In this document: positions 27,444 to 35,751 of the stretch, piece after piece
Numbering within the stretch: position 1 is the stretch's first letter
How the letters are laid out: the number at the start of each line of letters is the position of its first letter
Source of the DNA: Roseiarcus sp963741845
GTDB lineage: Bacteria > Pseudomonadota > Alphaproteobacteria > Rhizobiales > Beijerinckiaceae
Length of the DNA: 64,000 nt
Direction of reading: 5' to 3'
Assembly (NCBI GenBank): GCA_963741845.1
Contig: CAVUJV010000024.1
Coordinates: forward strand, 124,001 to 188,000
The notes under the pieces: generated by a model
Seen by the model: only the letters and a program-made list of their open reading frames with translations
Database searches by the model: none
Told to the model about the DNA's origin: nothing
Position numbers and translations under genes: made by a program

Positions 27444-28631
27444 TCACAGCGTCGCGCGAAGGCGCGCAAACGCGCGGTCGAGGTCGGCCTTCAGGTCCTC
27501 CATGTCTTCGAGCCCGACGCTGAAACGGATGGTCGGGCCGCCGGGCGCCCAGCGCGTCGCGGTCCGGTAGTTCGTGCAGTCGAAAGGCACGGCGAGGCTC
27601 TCGTAGCCGCCCCAGGAATAGCCGAGACCGAAAAGCTCCAGCGAATCGAGAAAGGCCGCGACCGCCGCTTCCGACGTTGGCTTCAGCACGACGCTGAACA
27701 GACCCGAGGAGCCTTTGAAGTCCCGCTTCCACAAGCCGTGGTCCGGATGGCTCGGGAGCGCCGGATGGATGACGCGCAAGACCTCCGGCCGCGCTTCGAG
27801 GAAACGCGCGAGCGCGAGGCCCTGCCGCTCGGCCTCGCGCAGGCGCAGATCCATCGTGCGCAGGCCCCTCAGAGCCAGGAAAACATCCTCCGGCCCGGCG
27901 GGAATCGCCATGGAATCGACCGTGCGCTTGAGACGCTTCGCCCAGGCCTCGTTCGCCGACACGAGGCCGAGCAGGAGATCCGAATGGCCGGACAGATATT
28001 TGGTGCCCGCCTCGATCGCGAGATCGACGCCATGGGCATGGGGCGGGAAGAAAAGCGGCGTCGCCCAGGTGTTGTCCATCATGACGCAGACGCCGCGCGC
28101 ATGCGCGACTTCGGCGATGGCGGGAATATCCTGGATCTCGAAGGTCTGCGAGCCTGGCGATTCGGTCAGGATCGCCTTCGTGTTGGGCCTCATGAGCGCC
28201 TCGATCCCGGCGCCGACATGCGGGTCGTAGTAGGTCGTCTCGACGCCCATGCGCCTGAGCGTCGTGTCGGCGAAGTTGCGGGCCGGCGCATAGGCCGAGT
28301 CGGTGATGAGAAGATGGTCGCCCGCTCCGAGCGCCGTCATCATCGCCACGACGATCGCCGCGAGTCCCGACGGCACAAGCACGGTCTCCGCTGCGCCGGC
28401 GACGTCGCTCCAGGCCGAGGCGAGCGCATCGGTCGTCGGCGTGCCATGCGTGCCGTAGGTGTAACGCTGGTTGCGGCTCTTGAGGGTCGCCGCGTCAGGG
28501 TAGAGCACGGTCGAGCCGCGGAAGGGCGGGACATTGACAAAGCCCTGCGACTGCTCGCGGTCGCGCCCGAGGTGCACGAGGCGCGAACGGCTGCGGAGGG
28601 ACGCGCGGGTTTCGTCGGTGAGCTTGGTCAT
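27444..28631 (-). CDS. metC: Cystathionine beta-lyase (PLP-dependent Cys/Met metabolism enzyme)
   Basis: Cleaves cystathionine to homocysteine, pyruvate and ammonia. The 395-residue protein shows YTYGTHGTPTTDAL, VLVPSGLAAIVVAMM, the ESPGSQTFEIQDI region, DNTWATPLFFPP and the PLP-lysine motif IEAGTKYLSGHSDLLLG. The ATG at 28631 (MTKLTDETRASL) gives the family N-terminus. Cystathionine gamma-synthase-like activity cannot be excluded within this fold family. Confidence 0.9.
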   Translation of the reverse strand: MTKLTDETRASLRSRSRLVHLGRDREQSQGFVNVPPFRGSTVLYPDAATLKSRNQRYTYGTHGTPTTDALASAWSDVAGAAETVLVPSGLAAIVVAMMTALGAGDHLLITDSAYAPARNFADTTLRRMGVETTYYDPHVGAGIEALMRPNTKAILTESPGSQTFEIQDIPAIAEVAHARGVCVMMDNTWATPLFFPPHAHGVDLAIEAGTKYLSGHSDLLLGLVSANEAWAKRLKRTVDSMAIPAGPEDVFLALRGLRTMDLRLREAERQGLALARFLEARPEVLRVIHPALPSHPDHGLWKRDFKGSSGLFSVVLKPTSEAAVAAFLDSLELFGLGYSWGGYESLAVPFDCTNYRTATRWAPGGPTIRFSVGLEDMEDLKADLDRAFARLRATL

Positions 28632-28772
28632 GAAGGCGCTTATAGCGAGGACGGTCGGCCGGGGTCCATGCCTGAGAGGCGGCGCGCGCCTCCGATTGAC
28701 TTCCTGCCCCGCCTCTCTCGACAATACGCCCTTCCCCGCGCGCCCTCGCGCGGCATGCCTCGGAGTTTCGAT

Positions 28773-29786
28773 ATGCGATCGCCATTCGTTCGCCTCGCCG
28801 CCGCCGCGCTTGGCCTGTTCGTGGTCCTGCCCGCCGCCGCCGGCACGCTCGATCAGGTCAAGGCGCGCGGGCAGCTCATCTGCGGCTCGAATCCGGGCCT
28901 GGCGGGCTTCGGCCTGCCGGACAGCCAGGGCATGTGGAAGGGCCTCGACGTCGACGAATGCCGGGCGATCGCCGCAGCCATTTTCAATGACCCGAACAAG
29001 GTGAAGTTCATCCCGATCAACGCCAAGGACCGGCCCACGATCCTCGCCTCGGGCGAGATCGACGTGCTCATCCGCAACACGACCTGGACGCTGTCGCGCC
29101 AGACGGGCGGGATGTTCTTCACCGGCATAAACTTCTATGACGGACAGGCCTTCATGGTGCGCAAGTCGCTTGGCGTCGACTCAGCCCTGAAGCTCGACGG
29201 CGCGACGGTCTGCGTTCAGCAGGGCACGACGACCGAGCTCAACCTCGCCGACTTCTTCCGCGCTCACAACATGAAGGTCGAGGTCGTCGACTTCGCGACC
29301 GACGAGGAGGCGGTGAAAGCCTACGATACGGGACGCTGCGACGCCTACACCACCGACGCTTCCGGCCTCTATTCCGAGCGCCTCAAGATGTCGAAGCCCG
29401 ACGATCATATCGTCCTGCCCGAGATCATCTCGAAGGAACCGCTCGGACCCTCGGTCCGCAAGGACGATGTCGACTGGTTTGAGATCGTGCAATGGACGCA
29501 TTTTGCGCTGGTCACCGCGGAAGAACATGGCGTCACGCAGGCCAATGTGGACGAGATGCTAAAATCGCCCAATCCGAATATCCGCCGCCTGCTCGGCGTC
29601 GAGGGAGATTTCGGCAAAGGCCTGGGCCTCACGAATGATTGGGCCTATCGGATCATCAAGGCGGTCGGCAATTATGGCGAGATATTCGAGCGGAATGTCG
29701 GCCAGGGCTCGCCGATCAAAATCAAGCGGGGCTTGAACGCGCTGTGGGACAAGGGCGGCCTGCAATACGCGCCGCCGATCCGCTGA
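28773..29786 (+). CDS. aapJ: General L-amino acid ABC transporter substrate-binding protein AapJ
   Basis: Periplasmic binding protein of the Rhizobium Aap system. Signal peptide MRSPFVRLAAAALGLFVVLPAAAG, then TLDQVKARGQLICGSNPGLAGFG, DVDECRAIAAAIF, IRNTTWTLSRQTGGMFFTGINFYDGQ, and the C-terminal GLNALWDKGGLQYAPPIR, all typical of AapJ (337 residues). CGGAG precedes the ATG at 28773. The aapQMP genes are not next to it: a small hypothetical and the urease operon follow. It is divergent from metC. Confidence 0.93.
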   Translation: MRSPFVRLAAAALGLFVVLPAAAGTLDQVKARGQLICGSNPGLAGFGLPDSQGMWKGLDVDECRAIAAAIFNDPNKVKFIPINAKDRPTILASGEIDVLIRNTTWTLSRQTGGMFFTGINFYDGQAFMVRKSLGVDSALKLDGATVCVQQGTTTELNLADFFRAHNMKVEVVDFATDEEAVKAYDTGRCDAYTTDASGLYSERLKMSKPDDHIVLPEIISKEPLGPSVRKDDVDWFEIVQWTHFALVTAEEHGVTQANVDEMLKSPNPNIRRLLGVEGDFGKGLGLTNDWAYRIIKAVGNYGEIFERNVGQGSPIKIKRGLNALWDKGGLQYAPPIR

Positions 29787-29798
29787 CAGGCCCGGCCG

Positions 29799-30059
29799 AT
29801 GCGCAGGCTGGCGGCGGGCTGTCTGGGGATCGTTCTCGGCGCGCTCGGGGGCGCGGCCCTCGGCGTCGGCGCGGGATTCCTCTGGACCTGGGCCGACGAG
29901 ACGTCCTGCTTCGAGGGTTATTGCGCCATGCTCGTGTTCTTCACCTTCATGCCGGTCGGCGCGATCGTCGGGGCGCTGATAGGGCCTTTCGCGTCTGTCT
30001 GGCTTGTGCGCTCCGCCCCCGGCGGCGGCGACCGGACAGGAGGGGCGGCGCCGTCGTGA
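29799..30059 (+). CDS. Small membrane protein of unknown function
   Basis: An 86-residue protein with two hydrophobic segments (LAAGCLGIVLGALGGAALGVGAGFLW and YCAMLVFFTFMPVGAIVGALIGPFASVW) separated by a short loop with two cysteines (SCFEGYC). It starts 12 bases after the aapJ stop on the same strand and may be co-transcribed. No family recognised. Confidence 0.6.
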   Translation: MRRLAAGCLGIVLGALGGAALGVGAGFLWTWADETSCFEGYCAMLVFFTFMPVGAIVGALIGPFASVWLVRSAPGGGDRTGGAAPS

Positions 30060-30066
30060 AAAACGC

Positions 30067-31041
30067 CTATCGCCAGAGGAAAGCCGGCGGAATGGAAACG
30101 CCGGCGACTTCCTCGCGCGCGATCCCCCAGAAGGCGCGCACCGCCTCTTTCACCACGGCGGTCTCGCGGCCAAGCGCCTTGTAGATCAGCCCCGCGTCGT
30201 TCGGCAGCGAGCAGGCGCCATGCGCGAGCCCGCGGTCGAAATCGACGCCCGCGGGAACTCGCGCCGCCACCCGCTCGGCATTGGCCTTGGGCGTCAGCAG
30301 GAGCACGTTGGCGAAAACGTCGAAGCCGTCCATGACGCCCGTCTGTCGCGGCGCGACTTCGCGCGGGTCGAGCACGAGCCGCTCGCTCATGACGAGCCGG
30401 CCATCGGGACGCGAGGCTTTCAGCTCAAGCGACATCAGCGTCACCGCGAGGCTTTCGTCGGCGCTGTGGTGCTTGCGGCCGGGCTGCACGATCTCCGAAT
30501 AAAGAAGCGTCGCGCTCGGCGCGATCGTGATCCGCGTGCGGCTCGCGAAACGCGCGCCGCGATGCAGCAGCAGCGGATCGGGCAGGAACTCGAGATAGGA
30601 ATCGTCCTCGAGCGATAGGCTCTGGGTCATGAGCCCGTAGTTGGCGTCCATCGCATGGACCTTGGTCGCCGACTGCGTCGTGACATGCGCGCGCGCGCCA
30701 GCCTTCAGCGAAACCTCGGTGTGAAGCCGGTCGCCCTGAAGCACGCAGCCCGTGGACGTGATCATGAAGACCCACGGCATGTCCGGCATGGCCGCGTCGC
30801 AATGCAGCGCGCGGCTCGCGAGGCAGGGGGTGCGGGAGGCGAGGTCGGCGAGAATCGTGCGCTCTCCCCGTCGCTCGAAGCCGAGGGTCAGCGCGCCGCG
30901 CTTTCCCACCGCCCCGCTTCGCATCTGCGGCGGCTCGTCGCGAAATCTCGCGAATTCCGGCCCAGGCAGCTCGTCCGCGAAAGAATTCGCGACCGGGCGA
31001 GCCGGCTCGAAGACGGCGAGGCCTGGCTCCAGCTTCCCCAT
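30067..31041 (-). CDS. ureD: Urease accessory protein UreD
   Basis: With UreF and UreG, UreD forms the scaffold that loads nickel into apo-urease. The protein (324 residues) has GALTLGFERRGERTILADL, GDRLHTEVSLKAGARAHVTTQSATKVH, YLEFLPDPLLLHRGARF, and GVMDGFDVFANVLLL, all UreD features. The ATG at 31041 overlaps the ureG stop (ATGA-type overlap), so ureD is the last, translationally coupled gene of the cluster. In many operons ureD is first, so its place at the end is a local rearrangement. Confidence 0.92.
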   Translation of the reverse strand: MGKLEPGLAVFEPARPVANSFADELPGPEFARFRDEPPQMRSGAVGKRGALTLGFERRGERTILADLASRTPCLASRALHCDAAMPDMPWVFMITSTGCVLQGDRLHTEVSLKAGARAHVTTQSATKVHAMDANYGLMTQSLSLEDDSYLEFLPDPLLLHRGARFASRTRITIAPSATLLYSEIVQPGRKHHSADESLAVTLMSLELKASRPDGRLVMSERLVLDPREVAPRQTGVMDGFDVFANVLLLTPKANAERVAARVPAGVDFDRGLAHGACSLPNDAGLIYKALGRETAVVKEAVRAFWGIAREEVAGVSIPPAFLWR

Positions 31042-31682
31042 CACTCGGCGGCGCGCCCCTGCGGCTCGAGGTCGAACAGGAGGTCGCTGCGGATGAGGTT
31101 CACGAGCTCCGGAATGCCCTCGCCCGTCTTGCAGTTGGTGAACAGGAAAGGCTTGTCGCCGCGCATGAAACGCGAGTCGCGCTCCATCACTTCGAGGCTT
31201 GCGCCAACATAAGGCGCGAGGTCCGTCTTGTTGATGACGAGAATATCGGACTGCGAGATGCCCGGTCCGTTCTTGCGCGGAATCTTGTCACCCGCCGCGA
31301 CGTCGATCACATAGATGAAGAAGTCCACGAGCGCCGGGGAGAAGGTGAGCGTGAGATTGTCGCCGCCGCTCTCGATCAGCACGACGTCGCCGTCCGGGAA
31401 CCGCGCCTCCATGTCCTCGACCGCGGCGAGGTTCATGCTCGGGTCCTCGCGCACCGCCGTATGAGGGCAGGCGCCCGTCTCGACGCCCACGATGCGCTCC
31501 TCCAGGAGAACGCCTTTCAGCGTGCGCTGGACATGCTTGGCGTCCTCGGTGGTCACCACGTCGTTGGTGATGATGAGGACCTTGATGCCCAAGTCCAGCA
31601 GACGCGGGGTGATGGCCTCGACGATCGCTGTCTTGCCCGACCCGACCGGGCCGCCGATGCCGATGCGCGTGATCTTCTTCAT
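31041..31682 (-). CDS. ureG: Urease accessory GTPase UreG
   Basis: SIMIBI GTPase that drives nickel insertion into urease. In 213 residues: P-loop GGPVGSGKTAIVEAI, the metal-binding ETGACPHTAVREDPSMN (CPH motif), GGDNLTLTFSPALVDFF, and the NKTD base-recognition motif (VINKTDLAPYVG). It starts 13 bases after the ureF stop. Confidence 0.98.
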   Translation of the reverse strand: MKKITRIGIGGPVGSGKTAIVEAITPRLLDLGIKVLIITNDVVTTEDAKHVQRTLKGVLLEERIVGVETGACPHTAVREDPSMNLAAVEDMEARFPDGDVVLIESGGDNLTLTFSPALVDFFIYVIDVAAGDKIPRKNGPGISQSDILVINKTDLAPYVGASLEVMERDSRFMRGDKPFLFTNCKTGEGIPELVNLIRSDLLFDLEPQGRAAE

Positions 31683-31695
31683 GGCGCTCGCTCCG

Positions 31696-32406
31696 CTAAT
31701 TCATGAAGAGACGCACATGCGCCTTCACATGCACCGCCGCAAGCACTTCCGTCATGGGCGCGAAGCCTTTCATGGCTTCGAGAGGAAGCGCCGCGGCGCG
31801 ATCGTAAAGGGCGTCCACCTCGCCGTTCAGGGCATAGAGCATGCCCTGCGTCTCCACATGACCGATCCGCATGAGCCGGATCGCCGAACCGAGGATCGTC
31901 GAGGCGACGCCATAATGGTGGGCGAGGAAGGCTTCGCGCGCCGAAAGTCCTTCGGCTGCGAAGGTCACGGCGAGCGACAGCGGATAGCACCCCGGCGTCG
32001 CGCCGCGCTCGATCCGCTCGCGCCACGCCTGCACGAGCGGCGCGCTCGTCACCTGCGCGCTCAGTTCCGCGGCCTTGCGCCCCATCCGGGTCGACATGAC
32101 GCGCGTCTCGCCCGACAGCTTTCGCGCGAAGACGAGAGCGTCGATCCGCGCGACCGCGTCGAGATCGCTCTCGCTCGCGGCGTGATGCGCATGGATGAGC
32201 GCGACCCCGTCGCCGGTCGCGGCCTGCTCCGTCGCCGTCCGGGCGAAGGCGAGCAGCGTTGCGGCGTCCTTCACCACGCGCGTCTGGATGGCCGATTCAA
32301 GTCCATTCGAGAAGGCGAAGCCGCCGATCGGAAACGCCTGCTCGCCGAATTGCAGCAGGCGCGCGAGACCAATCGCGGAGGCCGCCCCCGCACGATCCGC
32401 TGTCAT
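31696..32406 (-). CDS. ureF: Urease accessory protein UreF
   Basis: Helical activator in the UreDFG complex. The 236-residue protein has LLQFGEQAFPIGGFAFSNGLESAI (the conserved N-terminal motif), CYPLSLAVTFAAEGLSAREAFLAHHYGVASTILGSAIRLMRIGH, and a C-terminal PMTEVLAAVHVKAHVRLFMN. Its start overlaps the ureE stop by four bases. Confidence 0.95.
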   Translation of the reverse strand: MTADRAGAASAIGLARLLQFGEQAFPIGGFAFSNGLESAIQTRVVKDAATLLAFARTATEQAATGDGVALIHAHHAASESDLDAVARIDALVFARKLSGETRVMSTRMGRKAAELSAQVTSAPLVQAWRERIERGATPGCYPLSLAVTFAAEGLSAREAFLAHHYGVASTILGSAIRLMRIGHVETQGMLYALNGEVDALYDRAAALPLEAMKGFAPMTEVLAAVHVKAHVRLFMN

Positions 32407-33027
32407 GAATGTTCGTGCGGATGCGCATGGGCATGGCCATGGCCATGTCCGGGATCGCCATCGTGCGAACGGGCGTCGACGTGGCTGTGCACGGGGCCTT
32501 CGGCGCCGCCGAACAGCCGGCGCGACTCATGCGGCGCGAGATAGGGCACGATCTCCGCGCCCGGCGCGAAATCGTAAGCAATATTCTCGAACCGATGCGT
32601 CTTCATCACCGACGCCATCACCTTGCGGTCGACGGTCAGCGGCACATAGACATGATTGCCCTTGACGAGCGCGGGCCAGTGCTGGTTGCCGAGCGCATGG
32701 CCAAGCTCGACGCAGGTGCGCATGGCGAGCTCCAGCGATTCCGAGGCGAGCGCGTCGAGATGGATCACCATCACATCGCGCAAGGCGATCTTCGCCACCA
32801 CCGCCCGCTTCGCCTTTTCGTCCCACAGCAGAATGTCGCCGTCACGCAGGAAGGCGCCGCGGTCGAGCGAGACGGCGATCTCAAGCCCGCTCTGCCGTCT
32901 TCTTGCGGAAACGGTTCTTCTGCGCTTCCCAATGGTCGAGCGCGAGCGGATCGGCGCTGCCTGAAGCGAGCCGCTCCGCCCAAAGGGGATCGGCCGCGTT
33001 GCCCAGAACCTGCTCGATAAGGATCAT
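32403..33027 (-). pseudogene. ureE: Urease nickel metallochaperone UreE, interrupted by one +1 frameshift
   Basis: UreE delivers nickel to urease. From the ATG at 33027, two bases from the ureC stop, the protein reads MILIEQVLGNAADPLWAERL to FRKKTAER and then stops. Removing one C of the run at 32886-32888 gives TAERLEIAVSLDRGAFLRDGDILLWDE and continues to 32403. The second half has RTCVELGHALGNQHWPALVKGNHVYVPL and a His-rich nickel-binding tail (GHGHGHAHAHPHEH). The intact operon around it argues that the break is a sequence error. Confidence 0.9.
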
Positions 33028-33028
33028 G

Positions 33029-34750
33029 TCAGCTGAAGAAATATTTCTGGTTGAGGCTGATGGTGGTCAACGGCGCGACCGTCGCATGGACGCCATCGAC
33101 CGTCACCGCGAAAGTCTCCGGCGAGACCTCGATCTGCGGCGTGCCCGCGTTGCGCACCATGTCCTTCTTGCCGATCTTGCGCGTATTCCTGACGGCAACG
33201 ATCTGCCGTCTGAGTTCGAGCTTCTTGTGGATGCCCGCGTCGAATCCCGCCTGCGAGACGAAGGTGATGTTGTTCGCCGCCTGCGCGAGCCCGTAGGCGC
33301 CGAACATCGGGCGATAGTAGATAGGCTGCGGCGTTGGCAGCGAGGCGTTCGGATCGCCCATCAGCGCCCAGGTGATCATGCCGTTCTTGATGACGATCTT
33401 CGGCTTCGCGCCGAAGAAGCCGGGCTCCCACAACACGAGGTCCGCGATCTTGCCGACCTCGACCGAGCCGATCACATGCGACACGCCATGCGCGATCGCC
33501 GGATTGATGGTGATCTTGGCGACGTAGCGCAGCACGCGGAAATTGTCGTTGCCTGGCGCGTCCTCCTTCAGCTTGCCGCGCCCGGTCTTCATCGCGTCCG
33601 CCGTCTGGATCGCGCGCAGCCAGCACTCGCCGACGCGGCCCATGGCCTGCGAGTCGCTCGAGAACATCGAGATCACGCCCATGTCGTGCAGCACGTTCTC
33701 GGCCGCGATCGTCTCGGCGCGGATTCGGCTCTCGGCGAAGGCCACGTCCGAGGGGATATCCGGGTTCAGATGATGGCAGACCATGATCATGTCATAGAGT
33801 TCGGCCTGCGAATTGATCCCGAACGGCAGCGTCGGATTGGTCGACGACGGCAGCACGTTCGGCAGGCCCGCCACCTTGATGATGTCGGGCGCGTGTCCGC
33901 CGCCTGAGCCCTCCGTATGAAAGGAGTGGATCGTGCGGCCTTCGAAGGCTTCGATCGTCTGCTCGACGAAGCCGGATTCGTTGAGCGTGTCGGTGTGCAT
34001 GCAGACCTGCACGTCCATTTCGTCGGCGACCGTCAGCGCCGACCGCAGCACGGCGGGCGTCGTGCCCCAGTCCTCGTGGCATTTGAAGCCGCAGGCGCCC
34101 GCCTCGATCTGTTCGATGAGCGGCGCCTTCGCGTGGCCGTGGCCCTTGCCGAGAAAGCCGACATTGACCGGCAGACCTTCGGCAGCCTTGAGCATATTGG
34201 CGATATTCGCGGCGCCGGGCGTCACCGTCGTCGCGTTCGAGCCGTCGGAGGGGCCCGTGCCGCCGCCGATCAGCGTGGTCGTGCCGTTGGAAAGCGCGGC
34301 CTCGCACTGCTGCGGCGAGATGAAATGGATATGCGTGTCGATGCCGCCCGCGGTGAGGATGAGATGCGCGCCGGAGATCGCGTCCGTCGCGAGGCCGACT
34401 TCGAGGCCGGGCGTGATCCCGTCCATCGTCTGCGGGTTGCCGGCCTTGCCGATCGCCGAGATCCGGCCGTCCTTGATCCCGACGTCGGCCTTCACGACGC
34501 CGAGCTTGGCGTCGATGATCGTCACATTGGTGATGACGAGATCCGGCGCGCCGCCCGCGCGCGTGATCTGGTTGTCCATCCCCATGCCTTCGCGCATGCT
34601 CTTGCCGCCGCCGAAGACCACCTCGTCGCCGGGCGCGCCGCGCAGGTCGCGCTCGATCTCGACGAAGAGCTTCGTGTCTCCGAGCCGGATGCGGTCGCCG
34701 GTCGTCGGCCCGTACATTCCGACATATTCGGCTCGGGAGATCTGGGCCAT
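33029..34750 (-). CDS. ureC: Urease subunit alpha
   Basis: Catalytic subunit that hydrolyses urea to ammonia and carbamate. The 573-residue protein has the nickel and active-site residues: GIDTHIHFISPQQ, GACGFKCHEDWGTTPA (carbamylated Lys), MHTDTLNESGF, FHTEGSGGGHAPDI, and the flap motif MVCHHLNPDIPSDVAFAESRIR with its Cys and His. The N-terminus MAQISRAEYVGMYGPTTGDRIRLGD is canonical. Confidence 0.98.
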   Translation of the reverse strand: MAQISRAEYVGMYGPTTGDRIRLGDTKLFVEIERDLRGAPGDEVVFGGGKSMREGMGMDNQITRAGGAPDLVITNVTIIDAKLGVVKADVGIKDGRISAIGKAGNPQTMDGITPGLEVGLATDAISGAHLILTAGGIDTHIHFISPQQCEAALSNGTTTLIGGGTGPSDGSNATTVTPGAANIANMLKAAEGLPVNVGFLGKGHGHAKAPLIEQIEAGACGFKCHEDWGTTPAVLRSALTVADEMDVQVCMHTDTLNESGFVEQTIEAFEGRTIHSFHTEGSGGGHAPDIIKVAGLPNVLPSSTNPTLPFGINSQAELYDMIMVCHHLNPDIPSDVAFAESRIRAETIAAENVLHDMGVISMFSSDSQAMGRVGECWLRAIQTADAMKTGRGKLKEDAPGNDNFRVLRYVAKITINPAIAHGVSHVIGSVEVGKIADLVLWEPGFFGAKPKIVIKNGMITWALMGDPNASLPTPQPIYYRPMFGAYGLAQAANNITFVSQAGFDAGIHKKLELRRQIVAVRNTRKIGKKDMVRNAGTPQIEVSPETFAVTVDGVHATVAPLTTISLNQKYFFS

Positions 34751-34775
34751 GGGAGGTTCCGGGACTTTGCGCTGG

Positions 34776-35252
34776 CTAAGGGACGGGTGAGGCGGCGAAA
34801 ATCAGCCAATTGGCGGGTCGGACCTGAAATCCGCGCTCGGCCGCGCGTTTCAGGGCCTTGGCTTTGTTGGCTTCCGCGTGCTCGCCTGCGGTCGGGCCGT
34901 CGACGAGATTGTTGAACCCGTAAACTCCGCGCTTGCCGAGATAGGGCGCCAGCCTTACCTCGCGCTCGTCGCCGGGCTCGAAGCGTAAGGCGCTCGCGGC
35001 GGGGATGTTGAGGTGCTGGCCGAACGCCGCGGCGCGATCGAACTCCAGCGCCGGATTGGCCTCGAAGAAATGGAAGTGCGAACCGACCTGCACCGGGCGG
35101 TCGCCGGTGTTGCGCACTTTGAGCGTCGTCACCTTGAGGTCGCCATGAAAAACGACCGGCTCCGCGGCGCAGACATAGCCGCCGACCGAGACCGCGAAAT
35201 TCGCGGGGTCCTCATTCGCGGGGATCGACGGACCCGCCTTCACTTCGGCCAT
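34776..35252 (-). CDS. ureB: Urease subunit beta, long form
   Basis: Structural subunit of urease. The conserved core is NTGDRPVQVGSHFHFFEANPALEFDR and KRGVYGFNNLVDGP. At 158 residues it is well above the usual length of about 100: the N-terminus carries an unusual IPANEDPANFAVSVGGYVCAAE instead of the standard PGE start, and the C-terminus adds about 35 residues rich in Lys/Ala ending in NWLIFAASPVP. It lies between ureA and ureC, 25 and 20 bases away. Confidence 0.93.
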   Translation of the reverse strand: MAEVKAGPSIPANEDPANFAVSVGGYVCAAEPVVFHGDLKVTTLKVRNTGDRPVQVGSHFHFFEANPALEFDRAAAFGQHLNIPAASALRFEPGDEREVRLAPYLGKRGVYGFNNLVDGPTAGEHAEANKAKALKRAAERGFQVRPANWLIFAASPVP

Positions 35253-35272
35253 TCGCCCCTCCCTCGCTGGTG

Positions 35273-35575
35273 TTATTGAATCGGCGAATGGACCGTGACG
35301 AGCCGGCTGCCGTCGGTGAACACCGCCTCGACCTGGACCATCGGGATGAGATCGCCGACGCCGTCCATGACGTCGTCCCGGCTCAGCACTTTGCGCGCTT
35401 CCTGCGCGGTCTCTTCGATGGTTTTGCCGGCCCTCGCGCCGTCCATCGCGGCGGCGGAGATCACGGCGACGGCTTCCGGATAATTGAGCTTGAGGCCTTT
35501 GGCTTTTCGCTTCAGCGCCACTTCCGCCATCATGTAGATGAGTAGCTTGTCCAGTTCACGTGGCGTAAGCTGCAT
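35273..35575 (-). CDS. ureA: Urease subunit gamma
   Basis: Small structural subunit of urease (100 residues). Canonical sequence: MQLTPRELDKLLIYMMAEVALKRKAKGLKLNYPEAVAVISAAAMDGARAGKTIEETAQEAR, ending EAVFTDGSRLVTVHSPI. First gene of the ureA-B-C-E-F-G-D cluster, so the operon promoter should lie between 35576 and the divergent proB. Confidence 0.98.
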   Translation of the reverse strand: MQLTPRELDKLLIYMMAEVALKRKAKGLKLNYPEAVAVISAAAMDGARAGKTIEETAQEARKVLSRDDVMDGVGDLIPMVQVEAVFTDGSRLVTVHSPIQ

Positions 35576-35751
35576 CGCCGCCCCTTCCGGCCGACCCGTC
35601 GAAACCCGCCGCGACGCTAGAGCAATTCGCGCCGCGCCGCAACGGGCCGAGGGCTGCGTCGCGCTTGCGCCCCGGCGCCCGCCGCTTTAGACGAATCGCG
35701 ATCGAATCGCCCGTTTTTGACCCGAGTTTACCCGCGGCTGCCTGTCTCCCC

